DNA of 64,000 nt from Streptosporangium roseum DSM 43021 (GTDB lineage Bacteria; Actinomycetota; Actinomycetes; Streptosporangiales; Streptosporangiaceae), in assembly GCF_000024865.1 (NCBI RefSeq), contig NC_013595.1:1364001-1428000 (forward strand). The letters are read 5' to 3'. A program made the translations under genes and the position numbers. Positions 25,612 to 34,068 of this stretch are shown here, in pieces. Numbering within the stretch: the stretch's first letter is position 1; each line of letters starts with the position of its first letter. The notes below the pieces were generated by a model that saw only the letters and a program-made list of their open reading frames with translations, was not told where the DNA came from and ran no database searches.

Positions 25612-25937
25612 CGGTTGACGACGAATGACCCCGACGCCACCCTCGATCCCTGCCTCACCCTCGACCCCAGTCCCGGCATCGGATACTCGTACACCGCGCC
25701 ACTGGATGTAGCCACCGGCGTGACGGGCGATGCCTGGGGCGTGGGACGGGGGCGTCCGGCGAGGGAACCGGACAAGGAACATCCTCCGGGAGTGGTCGCA
25801 CAGCAGCGGCGTGGCCGCCTGCCTGACCGGCTCGGTGGCCTCCTTGGCAGGGCGCTGTCCGGAAGGGGGCGGTCGTTAGGCTGCGCCGATGAGATAGGCA
25901 CATACCTGGTTGAGATCGCACATACCTGGAGGTAACG
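25612..25937. other. Intergenic region before the LysE-family gene
   Basis: No convincing frame on either strand. A tandem ATAGGCACATACCTGGTTG / GATCGCACATACCTGGAGG pair near 25893-25933 repeats GCACATACCTGG just before the LysE ribosome site and could be an operator or a duplicated leader. Confidence 0.45.
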
Positions 25938-26570
25938 ATGACGTCCTTGCCGCAAGTGCTCGCTTTCGGAGGCGTGGTCATGCTGGGGGCGATGTCGCCC
26001 GGCCCGGACTTCGCCGTGGTCGTCCGGCGCTCAGCCGTCTCGGGCAGGAATCTGGGCATGGCCACGGCGGTGGGCATCGCGGCCGGGGTGTTCGCCTGGG
26101 CGGCCGCCGCGGCGACCGGGCTGGCTGCCCTGGTGGCCGCGTCGGCGATGGCCTTCACCATCGTCAAGATGGTGGGAGCGGCCTACCTGCTCTACCTGGG
26201 CGTCCGGGCACTTATCGGGGCGGTCCGCGGCGGGGGTGCCGAGCCGGACGCGCCGGAGGCCGGCCGGGGGAGCCCGTGGGCGGCGTTCCGCGAGGGCCTG
26301 CTCTGCAACGTGCTCAACCCCAAGGCCGCGTTGTTCTTCGTGGCGCTCATGCCGCAGTTCCTCTCCGACGGCGCCCCGCTCGGTGACACGCTGATGCTGT
26401 CCGCGGTCGCCCTCGTGATCACCACGGCCTGGTTCCTGACGGTGGCCAACCTCGTCGGCGCGCTACGCCGGATCCTCGCACGCCCCGCGGCGCGCCGCAC
26501 GATCGACGCCCTGTCGGGAGCCGCCCTCATCGCTCTGGGCGTCCGCCTGGCCGCCGTCAGCCGCCCCTGA
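25938..26570 (+). CDS. LysE/RhtB-family amino-acid exporter
   Basis: The 210-residue protein has about six membrane helices and the LysE/RhtB family signature: MSPGPDFAVVVRRS near the first helix, GAAYLLYLGVRAL, and FREGLLCNVLNPKAALFFVA. Members export amino acids or homoserine-lactone-like molecules with proton exchange; the substrate here cannot be told. TGGAGG precedes the ATG. It is a single gene that ends before a strong bidirectional hairpin. A GCACATACCTGG direct repeat just upstream may be regulatory. Confidence 0.9.
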   Translation: MTSLPQVLAFGGVVMLGAMSPGPDFAVVVRRSAVSGRNLGMATAVGIAAGVFAWAAAAATGLAALVAASAMAFTIVKMVGAAYLLYLGVRALIGAVRGGGAEPDAPEAGRGSPWAAFREGLLCNVLNPKAALFFVALMPQFLSDGAPLGDTLMLSAVALVITTAWFLTVANLVGALRRILARPAARRTIDALSGAALIALGVRLAAVSRP

Positions 26571-26676
26571 ACGGACCTGTCCCGCCGCGCAGCCGACGAT
26601 GATGCGATCTATCAGGCTGAGACCGGCGCGGGTACGGTGCCCGCGCCGGGACGGTGCCTGATCTGTAGCCGGCCGG

Positions 26677-26788
26677 GCGCGGCCGCCGGGACGGGCGGTC
26701 AGGTGGGTGGCTCCGGTGCCGGTCGCGTCCGCGCGGGGCCGGTCCGCGCGACACCCCTCGCGCGGCCGCCGGGACGGGCGGTCAGGTG
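26677..26788. repeat. Exact 29-bp direct repeat, 83 bp apart
   Basis: A 29-base sequence starting GCGCGGCCGCCGGGACGG occurs exactly at 26677-26705 and 26760-26788 in the 355-bp gap between the LysE gene and ugd. No gene is visible in the gap. Confidence 0.85.
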
Positions 26789-26796
26789 AGGGGCGT

Positions 26797-26838
26797 CGCG
26801 GCGGCCCGCTCCGCACGCTGGAGGAGCGGGCCGCCGCG
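26797..26838. terminator. Strong bidirectional hairpin terminator
   Basis: GCGGCGGCCCGCTCC (26798-26812) pairs perfectly with GGAGCGGGCCGCCGC (26823-26837), extended by one more C-G pair, around a 10-base loop. It lies between the convergent LysE-family gene and ugd and can serve both. Confidence 0.75.
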
Positions 26839-26925
26839 GAGCGCGCCACGGTCGGCGGGTGGCGCCGGGCGGGCTGAGCCGTAGGCCGGGAGGAGCCGCG
26901 GGGAGAGCGGGACCTCAGCTGCTCA

Positions 26926-28245
26926 CTACGGGCGGCCGAGGGCGCGGTAGTGCCAGCCGGAGGCGCGCCAGGTTTCGGCGTCGAGGGCGTTGCGGCCATC
27001 GACGATCTTGCGGGTGGCCACGACGGTGCCGAGCGTGTCGGGGTCGAGGTCGATGAACTCCTGCCATTCGGTCAGCAGCAGCACCACGTGGGCATCGCGG
27101 GCCGCCTCCAGGGCGGATTCGCCGTAGGAGAGCTCGGGGTGGGCCCGCCGGGCGTTCTCCTGGGCGACGGGGTCGTAGACGGTGACCCGGCCGCCCTGCT
27201 CGCTGATCTTGACGGCGACGTCGAGGGCGGGGGAGTCGCGGATGTCGTCGGAGTTGGGTTTGAACGCGGCGCCGAGCACGGTGACCGTGCAGCCGCGGAA
27301 GGAACCGCCGGCCAGCTCGCGGGCCAGGTCGACCATGCGGGCCCGGCGGCGCATGTTGATCGCGTCCACTTCGCGCAGGAAGGTCAGTGCCTGGTCGGCG
27401 CCCAGCTCCCCGGCTCGGGCCATGAACGCGCGGATGTCCTTGGGCAGGCAGCCGCCGCCGAAGCCCAGGCCGGGGTTGAGGAACTTGCCGCCGATGCGGT
27501 CGTCGAAGGAGAGCGCCAGTGACAGCTGCTTGACGTCGGCGTGCGAGGCCTCGCAGACCTCGGCCATCGCGTTGATGAACGAGATCTTGGTGGCCAGGAA
27601 GGCGTTGGCGGCGACCTTGACCAGCTCGGCGGTCGGGTAGTCGGTGATCACTATCGGCGTGCCCATCTCCAGCATGGAGGCGTACACCTCGCGCATGACC
27701 TTCTCCGCCTTGTCGGAGGCCACGCCGAGCACGATCCGGTCGGGGTACAGGGTGTCCTTCACGGCGAAGCCCTCGCGGAGGAACTCGGGGTTCCATGCCA
27801 GCTCGGCTCCCGAGCCGATGGGCGCCAGCCGAGCCAGTTTGTCGGCCAGGCGCTGGGCGGTGCCCACGGGCACGGTCGACTTGCCCAGGACCAGGCATTC
27901 GCGCTTCAGGTGGGGGGCCAGCGACTCGATCGCGGCGTCCAGGTAGGAGACGTCGGCTCCGTACTCACCGGGTTTCTGCGGGGTGCCCAGACACAGGAAG
28001 TGCACGTCGCCGAAGGCGGCGGCCTCCTCGTAGGAGGTGGTGAAGCGCAGCCGCCCGTTGGCGAGGTTGCGCCTGAGGACCTCTTGCAGCCCGGGTTCGT
28101 AGATGGGCAGATCCCCGGCCTGCAGCCGGGCGATCTTCTCCGCGTCCACGTCGACACCGAGGACTTCGAAGCCCAGCTCCGCCATGCACGCGGACGTCGT
28201 CGCACCCAGGTATCCGGTTCCCACCATCGTCAGGCGGTAGGCCAC
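26926..28245 (-). CDS. ugd: UDP-glucose 6-dehydrogenase
   Basis: The 439-residue enzyme oxidises UDP-glucose twice with NAD+ to UDP-glucuronate, a building block for acidic wall or capsule sugars. It has the N-terminal Rossmann motif MVGTGYLGATTSACMAELG, LGTPQKPG, STVPVGTA, the catalytic lysine region LVKVAANAFLATK and the thioester cysteine in GFGGGCLPKD. A close relative such as GDP-mannose dehydrogenase is less likely. I use the GTG at 28245 behind AAAGGA; the frame is open further upstream to 28362 but without family similarity. It is divergent from the acyl-CoA dehydrogenase gene. Confidence 0.92.
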   Translation of the reverse strand: MAYRLTMVGTGYLGATTSACMAELGFEVLGVDVDAEKIARLQAGDLPIYEPGLQEVLRRNLANGRLRFTTSYEEAAAFGDVHFLCLGTPQKPGEYGADVSYLDAAIESLAPHLKRECLVLGKSTVPVGTAQRLADKLARLAPIGSGAELAWNPEFLREGFAVKDTLYPDRIVLGVASDKAEKVMREVYASMLEMGTPIVITDYPTAELVKVAANAFLATKISFINAMAEVCEASHADVKQLSLALSFDDRIGGKFLNPGLGFGGGCLPKDIRAFMARAGELGADQALTFLREVDAINMRRRARMVDLARELAGGSFRGCTVTVLGAAFKPNSDDIRDSPALDVAVKISEQGGRVTVYDPVAQENARRAHPELSYGESALEAARDAHVVLLLTEWQEFIDLDPDTLGTVVATRKIVDGRNALDAETWRASGWHYRALGRP

Positions 28246-28390
28246 TGGTGTTCCTTTCGCTTCTGCCCGATTATGTGCCGTCAGAGTATCGGTATCCCTC
28301 CTTGTGCTCACCACCTGCACAAACAGGTAGGGACACATATCACATGCAGTGGAGCGGTCCACACTTTGTTGGACGTCCTACTATTTCCCC

Positions 28391-29554
28391 ATGAGCTTCC
28401 CTCTCTACGCGCTGCCCGAAGAGCACGACATGCTCCGGGAGACCGTCCGCGCTCTTGCCGACGAGAAGATCGCCCCTCGTGCCGCCGAGGCCGACGAGAC
28501 GGGGGAGTTCCCCTGGGACGTCTACAAGGCGCTCGTCGCCGCCGACATGCACGCCGTGCACGTCCCGGAGGAGTACGGCGGGGCGGGGGCCGACGCCCTC
28601 GCGACCGTCATCGTCATCGAGGAGGTGGCGCGGGCCTGCGCGTCGTCCTCGCTGATCCCCGCCGTCAACAAGCTGGGCACCGTCCCGCTGCTGCTGTCGG
28701 CCTCCGAGGAGGTCAAGCAGCGCTACCTCGCGCCGGTCGCGCGGGGTGAGGCGATGTTCTCCTACGCCCTGTCCGAGGCCGAGGCGGGCAGCGACGCCGC
28801 GGCGATGAAGACCCGGGCCGTGGCCGACGGCGACCACTACGTGCTCAACGGCGCCAAGATGTGGATCACCAACGCCGGTGTGTCGGAGTACTACACGGTG
28901 ATGGCCGTGACCGAGCCGGGCGCCGGCGCCCGGGGCATCTCCGCGTTCGTCGTGGAGAAGAGCGACGAGGGCGTCAGCTTCGGGCCCAAGGAGAGGAAGC
29001 TCGGCATCAAGGGCTCCCCGACCCGTCAGGTCATCCTGGAGAACGTGCGCATCCCCGCCTCCCGGATGATCGGTGAGCCGGGCACCGGCTTCAAGACCGC
29101 CCTGGCCACCCTGGACCACACCCGGATCACGATCGCCGCCCAGGCGCTCGGCATCGCCCAGGGCGCGCTCGACTACGCGGTGGGCTATGTCAAGGAGCGC
29201 AAGCAGTTCGGCAAGGCCGTGGCCGAGTTCCAGGGCGTGCAGTTCATGATCGCCGACATGGCCATGAAGCTGGAGGCCGCCCGGCAGCTCACCTACGCCG
29301 CCGCCGCCAAGTCGGAGCTGGCCATGCACGGCGAGCCGCAGAAGGACCTCACGTTCTTCTCCAGCGCCGCCAAGTGCGCCGCCTCCGACGCGGCCATGGA
29401 GATCACCACCGACGCCGTCCAGCTTCTCGGCGGGTACGGCTACACCGGCGACTACCCGGTCGAGCGCATGATGCGCGACGCCAAGATCACCCAGATCTAC
29501 GAGGGCACCAACCAGATCCAGCGCATGGTGATGGCCCGCCAGCTCCTCAAGTAG
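28391..29554 (+). CDS. Short-chain acyl-CoA dehydrogenase
   Basis: The 387-residue flavoprotein removes two hydrogens from an acyl-CoA, passing electrons to ETF. Blocks include YALSEAEAGSDAAAMKTRA, MWITNAGVSEYYTVMA, GYGYTGDYPVERMMRD and the C-terminal IYEGTNQIQRM with the catalytic glutamate, as in butyryl-CoA-type enzymes. Its place after purK-purE recalls fadE25 (Rv3274c) in M. tuberculosis. ATG 28391 starts the conserved N-terminus (SFPLYALPEEHDML). A hairpin follows the stop. Confidence 0.94.
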   Translation: MSFPLYALPEEHDMLRETVRALADEKIAPRAAEADETGEFPWDVYKALVAADMHAVHVPEEYGGAGADALATVIVIEEVARACASSSLIPAVNKLGTVPLLLSASEEVKQRYLAPVARGEAMFSYALSEAEAGSDAAAMKTRAVADGDHYVLNGAKMWITNAGVSEYYTVMAVTEPGAGARGISAFVVEKSDEGVSFGPKERKLGIKGSPTRQVILENVRIPASRMIGEPGTGFKTALATLDHTRITIAAQALGIAQGALDYAVGYVKERKQFGKAVAEFQGVQFMIADMAMKLEAARQLTYAAAAKSELAMHGEPQKDLTFFSSAAKCAASDAAMEITTDAVQLLGGYGYTGDYPVERMMRDAKITQIYEGTNQIQRMVMARQLLK

Positions 29555-29571
29555 GGCCTGACGCGCAGAAA

Positions 29572-29599
29572 CCCCGCCTTCCGTTTTCGGCGGGCGGGG
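29572..29599 (+). terminator. Terminator after the acyl-CoA dehydrogenase gene
   Basis: CCCCGCC (29572-29578) pairs with GGCGGGG (29593-29599) around a 14-base loop containing TTTT, 18 bases after the stop codon. Confidence 0.6.
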
Positions 29600-29809
29600 C
29601 CGGAGAAGTCACCGTACGAAAGGCCCGAAACCCGTGCAGTCCGGGCCCTTCATCGTTTACGTATGCGCTGCGGATCGCGCAGCGTCGTGATGACGGATCG
29701 AAAGCTTTACGTCGATGACTCATGATCAAGACGGGTATTGGCCTATGCTCGCTGCGATCCGGTTCCCGGACGGGAGGCGCCAACCAGATCCGCCCGGGAT
29801 GAATACGGT

Positions 29810-30445
29810 TCAGCAGTTCCCGGTTCCGAGGGAACGCAGAATCGAAAAACTGATCAGAGAAGAGCTGCGCGGCGGTGTGGCGCGGGCCTTCCATGAAGTC
29901 TCGCTCCCACCGCCGGCAGCGTCGATCACGTGCGCGACCCACCTGCTGTCCGCGTCCAGCAACGTGATCTTGTAGGTCCTGCCGCCCGCCGCCGGGTCGC
30001 CGGGGTCCAGCGGGAGGACCACCGTCCAGGCGCCGTCGTCACCGACCTCGATCAGCTCGAAGTGGTATCTCGCCTTCTTGTCGTACGGCTGCCGTACGGC
30101 GGCCACCAGTGTCTTGCCGGCCTGGAGCCGGGCGCTGCCCCGCATCACCTGGCAGGGGCTCCACGGCGTGGCGTTGGCCGCCACCGGTTCGGTGACCGAG
30201 GCCTCGGAGCCGGGGGCGGGCTTCCCGAAGAGGCTGCGAGCCCCTTTGACGGCGTCAACCCCTCCGGCGAAGGCCGTGCAGAGCGTGCCCACGAGCATCA
30301 AGATCGAAACAATGCACCCTACGCGTTTCCCTCCTTTGGAACGGGTGTCGGGGGGCTCCTGGGAGTCGGGGAGCTCCGGTTTTCGAGGGGGATCGGGCGA
30401 GCCCTCGCGAGAGGTATCCGGGGGCTCGGCGGCCTGATGGACCAT
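29810..30445 (-). CDS. Single-pass membrane protein of unknown function
   Basis: About 211 residues. A cytoplasmic start rich in Pro, Glu, Asp and Ser (about 1-40) contains repeated PPDT/SPDP segments; a basic KGGKR leads into one membrane helix (about 43-63, VGCIVSILMLVGTLCTAFAGG). The outside part (about 90-190) has a beta-rich domain (ARYHFELIEVGDDGAWTVVLP, split here as ARYHFELIEV and GDDGAWTVVLP) with two possible cysteines. No family recognised. Start choice (ATG 30445 or 30463) is uncertain because neither has a clear ribosome site. Confidence 0.55.
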   Translation of the reverse strand: MVHQAAEPPDTSREGSPDPPRKPELPDSQEPPDTRSKGGKRVGCIVSILMLVGTLCTAFAGGVDAVKGARSLFGKPAPGSEASVTEPVAANATPWSPCQVMRGSARLQAGKTLVAAVRQPYDKKARYHFELIEVGDDGAWTVVLPLDPGDPAAGGRTYKITLLDADSRWVAHVIDAAGGGSETSWKARATPPRSSSLISFSILRSLGTGNC

Positions 30446-30950
30446 TGCGGAAATTAACCTCATTCATGATCGATGGATCAGCTTGAAGCGTCACAATAGC
30501 CTCACGATCATGGGTTGGCCAACGTAACTTCGCCCGAATTTGAACGATCTTCAACATACCTGTTCTGAGCTGCATGAACACCATTTACCCGACCGGTCAG
30601 TACGGATCAACTGGAACGGTATTCTGACCGATGGTCCGCAGTCGCATATGGGCTAAAAGCCGCAACTGTGACGAATTATGCTATTGGCGGCCGAGCGCTC
30701 TCGGGATTTCGCAAACAGGTCATTGCATCAAAAATGGCGGATCGTGAAACACGTCCGCCTGATATCCGGGTATGGATGGAAGTATCTGTTAAGAAGGTTC
30801 CCGGTTTTTCCGCGGCCACCTGGCGTCCGGTGACGAGCCGCGCCGTCGAGCCGCTCCGTCCCGCGCCATCCGGATCTCCCGGGCGTCAGCAGGGGCAGGC
30901 GCTCAGCATACGGACATCGGACGCCGAGGGGGGCAGGAATCCGCCGGCAG
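30446..30950. other. Low-GC intergenic region, no gene recognised
   Basis: From about 30464 to 30800 the base composition is clearly less GC-rich than the neighbouring genes, with scattered A/T runs. No frame has a good start and codon bias. It probably holds the promoter for the membrane-protein gene at 29810-30445 and perhaps the remains of acquired DNA. GACCGGTCAG near 30592 and CTGACCGATGGTC near 30626 form an imperfect inverted repeat. Confidence 0.5.
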
Positions 30951-30969
30951 GCCCGGGACGTCCCCGGGC
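30951..30969 (-). terminator. GC hairpin downstream of the STAS gene
   Basis: GCCCGGG (30951-30957) and CCCGGGC (30963-30969) form a perfect 7-bp stem with a 5-base loop, 50 bp past the end of the minus-strand STAS gene. Confidence 0.45.
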
Positions 30970-31018
30970 CGCGTGGATCCGCGGGCGGGCCTCGGCCGGG
31001 ACCGCCCGGACCCCGGGC

Positions 31019-31369
31019 TCAGGCGGCGGCGTCGAGGGCCTCGCGCAGGCTGCCGCACGTCTCGAAGTGCCGGTTGAGATTGGTGATGGTCAACAGGTGG
31101 GTGATCATGCCGGGACCCACCACCAGGATGAGACGGCCATGGGTGTCCCTGATCCGGGTGAGCGCGCCCACCAGGATGCCCAGGCCCACCGAGTCGCAGA
31201 ACGGCACCTCGGTCAGATCCATCACCAGGCACGGGTGACCGGGGGTCTCCAGGGCGCGGTCGACTTCCGCCCGGAGCCGTGGGGCGACCGCCATGTCCAG
31301 CTCACCTGCCGCCCGTACTATCACGCAGGGACCGTTGTTCCATCTCTGAACATCGAAAGCCGGGATCAC
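31019..31369 (-). CDS. STAS-domain anti-anti-sigma factor
   Basis: The 116-residue single-domain protein matches the SpoIIAA/RsbV/BldG family: AGELDMAVAPRLRAEV, LVMDLTEVPFCDSVGLG with the phosphorylatable Ser60 after Asp59, and a C-terminal NLNRHFETCGSLREAL. Such proteins bind anti-sigma kinases when unphosphorylated and so free a sigma factor. The start is set by the ribosome site: GGAGG covers 31378-31382, so the ATG at 31375 is too close, and the GTG at 31369, eight bases away, is best. It follows an LCP gene by 57 bp and may be co-transcribed. No cognate kinase is in the window. Confidence 0.88.
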   Translation of the reverse strand: MIPAFDVQRWNNGPCVIVRAAGELDMAVAPRLRAEVDRALETPGHPCLVMDLTEVPFCDSVGLGILVGALTRIRDTHGRLILVVGPGMITHLLTITNLNRHFETCGSLREALDAAA

Positions 31370-31426
31370 GATCATCACCTCCGTGCGGGCTTACCTGCCC
31401 TGACGGGGGGCGTTTATGCGCTCAGC

Positions 31427-32944
31427 TCATTTTTTGCAGATGTTCTGGGTGGCGGTCCTGGCCGTGGGGAGGGCGCTCTGGGCCGGGGACGGAGTCGCGG
31501 TCGGCTTGACGGCATCGTCGACGGTGACCTTCTTGACCCCCTGGTACTTCCGGCCGGCGATCACTTCGATCCGGTCGCCGAGGTCCTCCACCAGGCGCGT
31601 GTCCGAGCCGGGCAGCGCGGCGGCCAGGGTCCGCGCGGAGTCCTCGCGGCCCTTGCCGTACCGGATGACCGTCTTGTCGTGGTCCCTCTTCCGGGTGTCG
31701 CCGGCGATCTCGGGGACCAGGAAGCCGGCCTTCAGCAGGTCCGCGCGGGTCCGCGCGCCGAGGCCGGTGATCAGGGTGCCGTTGAGCACCTTGACCGAGA
31801 TCCGCGAGGGCGGCACGGTCGGCGCGGTGGCCGAGGGGGACGGCGTCGCGCTCGACGCCGGGGCCGGGGTCGCCGTGGACTTGGCGGGCTTGGTGAGCGG
31901 CTCGTCGGCGGCGATCCGGCGGAACAGCTCTTTGGACGCCTCCTTGTCCCAGAGGACGGCGGACTCGTTGGTCGGCGTCTTGTAGTCGACGTCGGCGAGC
32001 GGGACGGTGGCGAAGGCCACGTCGTCGGTGGAGACGTCCTTGAGCTGGTTGGCCAGGCCGAGCAGGTCCTTGCGGAGCGCGTCGTCCACCCGGAGCGTGC
32101 CGAGGGCGGTGTCGACGAACGAGGCGAGCCTGACCGGGTTGGTGAGCGTGTCGCCGCTGAGGGCCTGGTGCAGCAGGGCGGAGATCACCTGCTGCTGGCG
32201 GTCGATGCGGTCCAGGTCGGAGCGGGCGGTGGCGCGGGTGCGGGCGTAGGCGAGGGCCTTGACGCCGTCGAGGGAGTAGGTGCCGGGCTGGAGCGTGAGC
32301 GCGGTCTTGGGGTCATTGATCGCGACCGGGGTGCAGACCGAGACGCCGCCCAGCGCGTCGACCACCTCGATGAAGCCCAGCACGTTGACCTCGACGTAGT
32401 GGTGGATGGTCAGCCCGGTGGCGTTCTGCACCGTCCGCACGGCGAGCTTCGGGCCGCCGAGCTGGTAGGCGGCGTTGATCTTGTGCGCGCCCTTGCCGGG
32501 GACCGTCGTCCAGGTGTCGCGGGGGAGGCTGACCACGGTGGCCCTGGTGTGGTCCTCCGAGAGGTGGAGCACCATCATGGTGTCGGTCCGCTCGCCGCTC
32601 TCGCGGCCCAGCTTGAGCCGGTTCTGCTGCTGGCGGGAGAGGTTGTCGCGCCTGTCCACGCCGACCACCAGGATGTTCATCGCGCCGGTGGACTGCGAGC
32701 CGGGCACGCCGGCGTCGACCGCCTCGATCTTCTTCTCGGCGTAGTTCGTCAGCGCCCACGTCACCCCGGAACTCCCCAGGACCAGGCACGAGAGCGCGCC
32801 GGCGACGAACAGGCCGCGACGCCGGGACCGGGCACCCCTGACGGACCTGCGGTCACGCCTCGGATTCACCGGGGTCACCCGGACCGTGCCGTAGGCGTCA
32901 CCGCCCACCTGCACACCCGAGTCGTCCTCTTCCGGGTCGCGCAT
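31427..32944 (-). CDS. LytR-CpsA-Psr (LCP) wall-polymer ligase, first copy
   Basis: The 505-residue protein has a basic cytoplasmic tail, one membrane helix (about 44-66) and an LCP catalytic domain outside (about 88-250) with VVGVDRRD, RTDTMMVLHL, SLPRDTW, HKINAAY and DRIDRQQQ; the Arg and Asp residues that bind pyrophosphate and metal are present. A Pro/Thr/Ser-rich linker leads to a LytR_C domain (about 370-460). LCP enzymes move teichoic-acid-like or arabinogalactan-like polymers from lipid carriers to peptidoglycan. ATG 32944 follows GGGGG. It is divergent from a glycosyltransferase, which fits a polymer locus. Confidence 0.92.
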   Translation of the reverse strand: MRDPEEDDSGVQVGGDAYGTVRVTPVNPRRDRRSVRGARSRRRGLFVAGALSCLVLGSSGVTWALTNYAEKKIEAVDAGVPGSQSTGAMNILVVGVDRRDNLSRQQQNRLKLGRESGERTDTMMVLHLSEDHTRATVVSLPRDTWTTVPGKGAHKINAAYQLGGPKLAVRTVQNATGLTIHHYVEVNVLGFIEVVDALGGVSVCTPVAINDPKTALTLQPGTYSLDGVKALAYARTRATARSDLDRIDRQQQVISALLHQALSGDTLTNPVRLASFVDTALGTLRVDDALRKDLLGLANQLKDVSTDDVAFATVPLADVDYKTPTNESAVLWDKEASKELFRRIAADEPLTKPAKSTATPAPASSATPSPSATAPTVPPSRISVKVLNGTLITGLGARTRADLLKAGFLVPEIAGDTRKRDHDKTVIRYGKGREDSARTLAAALPGSDTRLVEDLGDRIEVIAGRKYQGVKKVTVDDAVKPTATPSPAQSALPTARTATQNICKK

Positions 32945-32997
32945 GCGTGGCCCCCTAGGCTCGGCTGGGTCGATGAGGTACCCGTCCGTACAGTAGC

Positions 32998-34041
32998 GTG
33001 AGCGACGCCATGAAGCAGTTCCCCGACTCGCCCGCGCCGGCGTCGTCTCCCGAGACACGTGTCTGGCCCCCCATCTCCATCGTCATCCCGGTGCTGAACG
33101 AGGAGCGCCATCTGCGGGAGGCGGTGCGTCAGGTCCTCGCGCAGCGATACGCGGGACCGATCGAGGTCGTGCTCGCGATCGGCCCCTCCCGGGACCGCAC
33201 CCAGGAGGTCGCGGACGCGATCGCGGCCGAGGATCCCCGGGTGACCGTGGTCCCGAACCCGACCGGACGCACCCCCAACGCCCTCAACGCCGCCATCGGC
33301 GCCTCCCGCAACGGGATCATCGCCCGCGTGGACGGCCACGCCATGCTCCCGGAGGACTACCTCCAGGTCGCGGTGGAGACGCTTGAGGAGACCGGCGCCG
33401 ACAACGTCGGCGGCGTCATGGCCGCCGAGGGCGTCACGCCGTTCGAGCAGGCCGTGGCCCGTGCCATGACCTCCAAGATCGGTGTCGGCGGCGCCCGGTT
33501 CCACACCGGCGGCACCGCGGGCCCGGCCGACACGGTCTACCTCGGCGTGTTCCGCCGCGAGGCGCTGGAGCGGGTCGGCGGCTACGACGAGCACTTCCAG
33601 CGGGCGCAGGACTGGGAGATGAACCACCGCATCCGCGAGACGGGCGGCCTGGTCTGGTTCCAGCCCCGGATGCGCGTCTCCTACCGGCCGAGGCCCACCG
33701 TCAAGGCCCTCGCCGAGCAGTACTTCCACTACGGCCGCTGGCGCAGGGTGGTCGCCCGCACCCACGAGGGCACGATCAACCTGCGCTACCTGGCGCCCCC
33801 GGTGGCCGTGCTGGCCATCCTCGCCGGCCTGGTCCTCTCCCCGTTCTTCTGGCCCGGCCTGCTGATCCCCGGCGGCTACCTGGCGGCGATCCTGGCCGGC
33901 TCGGCGGTGACCGGCAGCGGCCTGCCCACGGCCTCACTCGTCCGGCTGCCGCTGGTCTACGTCACCATGCACATGTCATGGGGCTGGGGCTTCCTGACGA
34001 GCCCGAAGCGTCTGAGCAAGTCCGGGCGGACCCGGGGCTGA
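32998..34041 (+). CDS. Family 2 glycosyltransferase, ExoA-like
   Basis: The 347-residue protein has a GT-A domain (about 25-250) with ISIVIPVLNEERHL at the start, an acidic metal motif (ARVDGHAMLP), and RAQDWEMNHRIRE, an ED/QxxRW-like acceptor motif. Two or three C-terminal membrane helices follow (about 262-335). This resembles ExoA of succinoglycan synthesis, an inverting transferase that adds a sugar to a lipid-linked acceptor inside the membrane. Donor and acceptor are unknown. The GTG at 32998 is used; ATG 33010 is an option. Confidence 0.87.
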   Translation: MSDAMKQFPDSPAPASSPETRVWPPISIVIPVLNEERHLREAVRQVLAQRYAGPIEVVLAIGPSRDRTQEVADAIAAEDPRVTVVPNPTGRTPNALNAAIGASRNGIIARVDGHAMLPEDYLQVAVETLEETGADNVGGVMAAEGVTPFEQAVARAMTSKIGVGGARFHTGGTAGPADTVYLGVFRREALERVGGYDEHFQRAQDWEMNHRIRETGGLVWFQPRMRVSYRPRPTVKALAEQYFHYGRWRRVVARTHEGTINLRYLAPPVAVLAILAGLVLSPFFWPGLLIPGGYLAAILAGSAVTGSGLPTASLVRLPLVYVTMHMSWGWGFLTSPKRLSKSGRTRG

Positions 34042-34068
34042 GGCCTCCGGGCCCGCCCGCCGCCGGTC

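Noticed and set aside
28246..28362. Longer UDP-glucose dehydrogenase start at 28362
   Set aside because: It would add 39 residues before the Rossmann motif, which normally begins within a few residues of the start; it also crosses the shared promoter region.
30668..33001. Open frame of 777 codons on the plus strand
   Set aside because: It lies antisense to the STAS and LCP genes, which have clear motifs; the start is in low-GC DNA and the product is low complexity.
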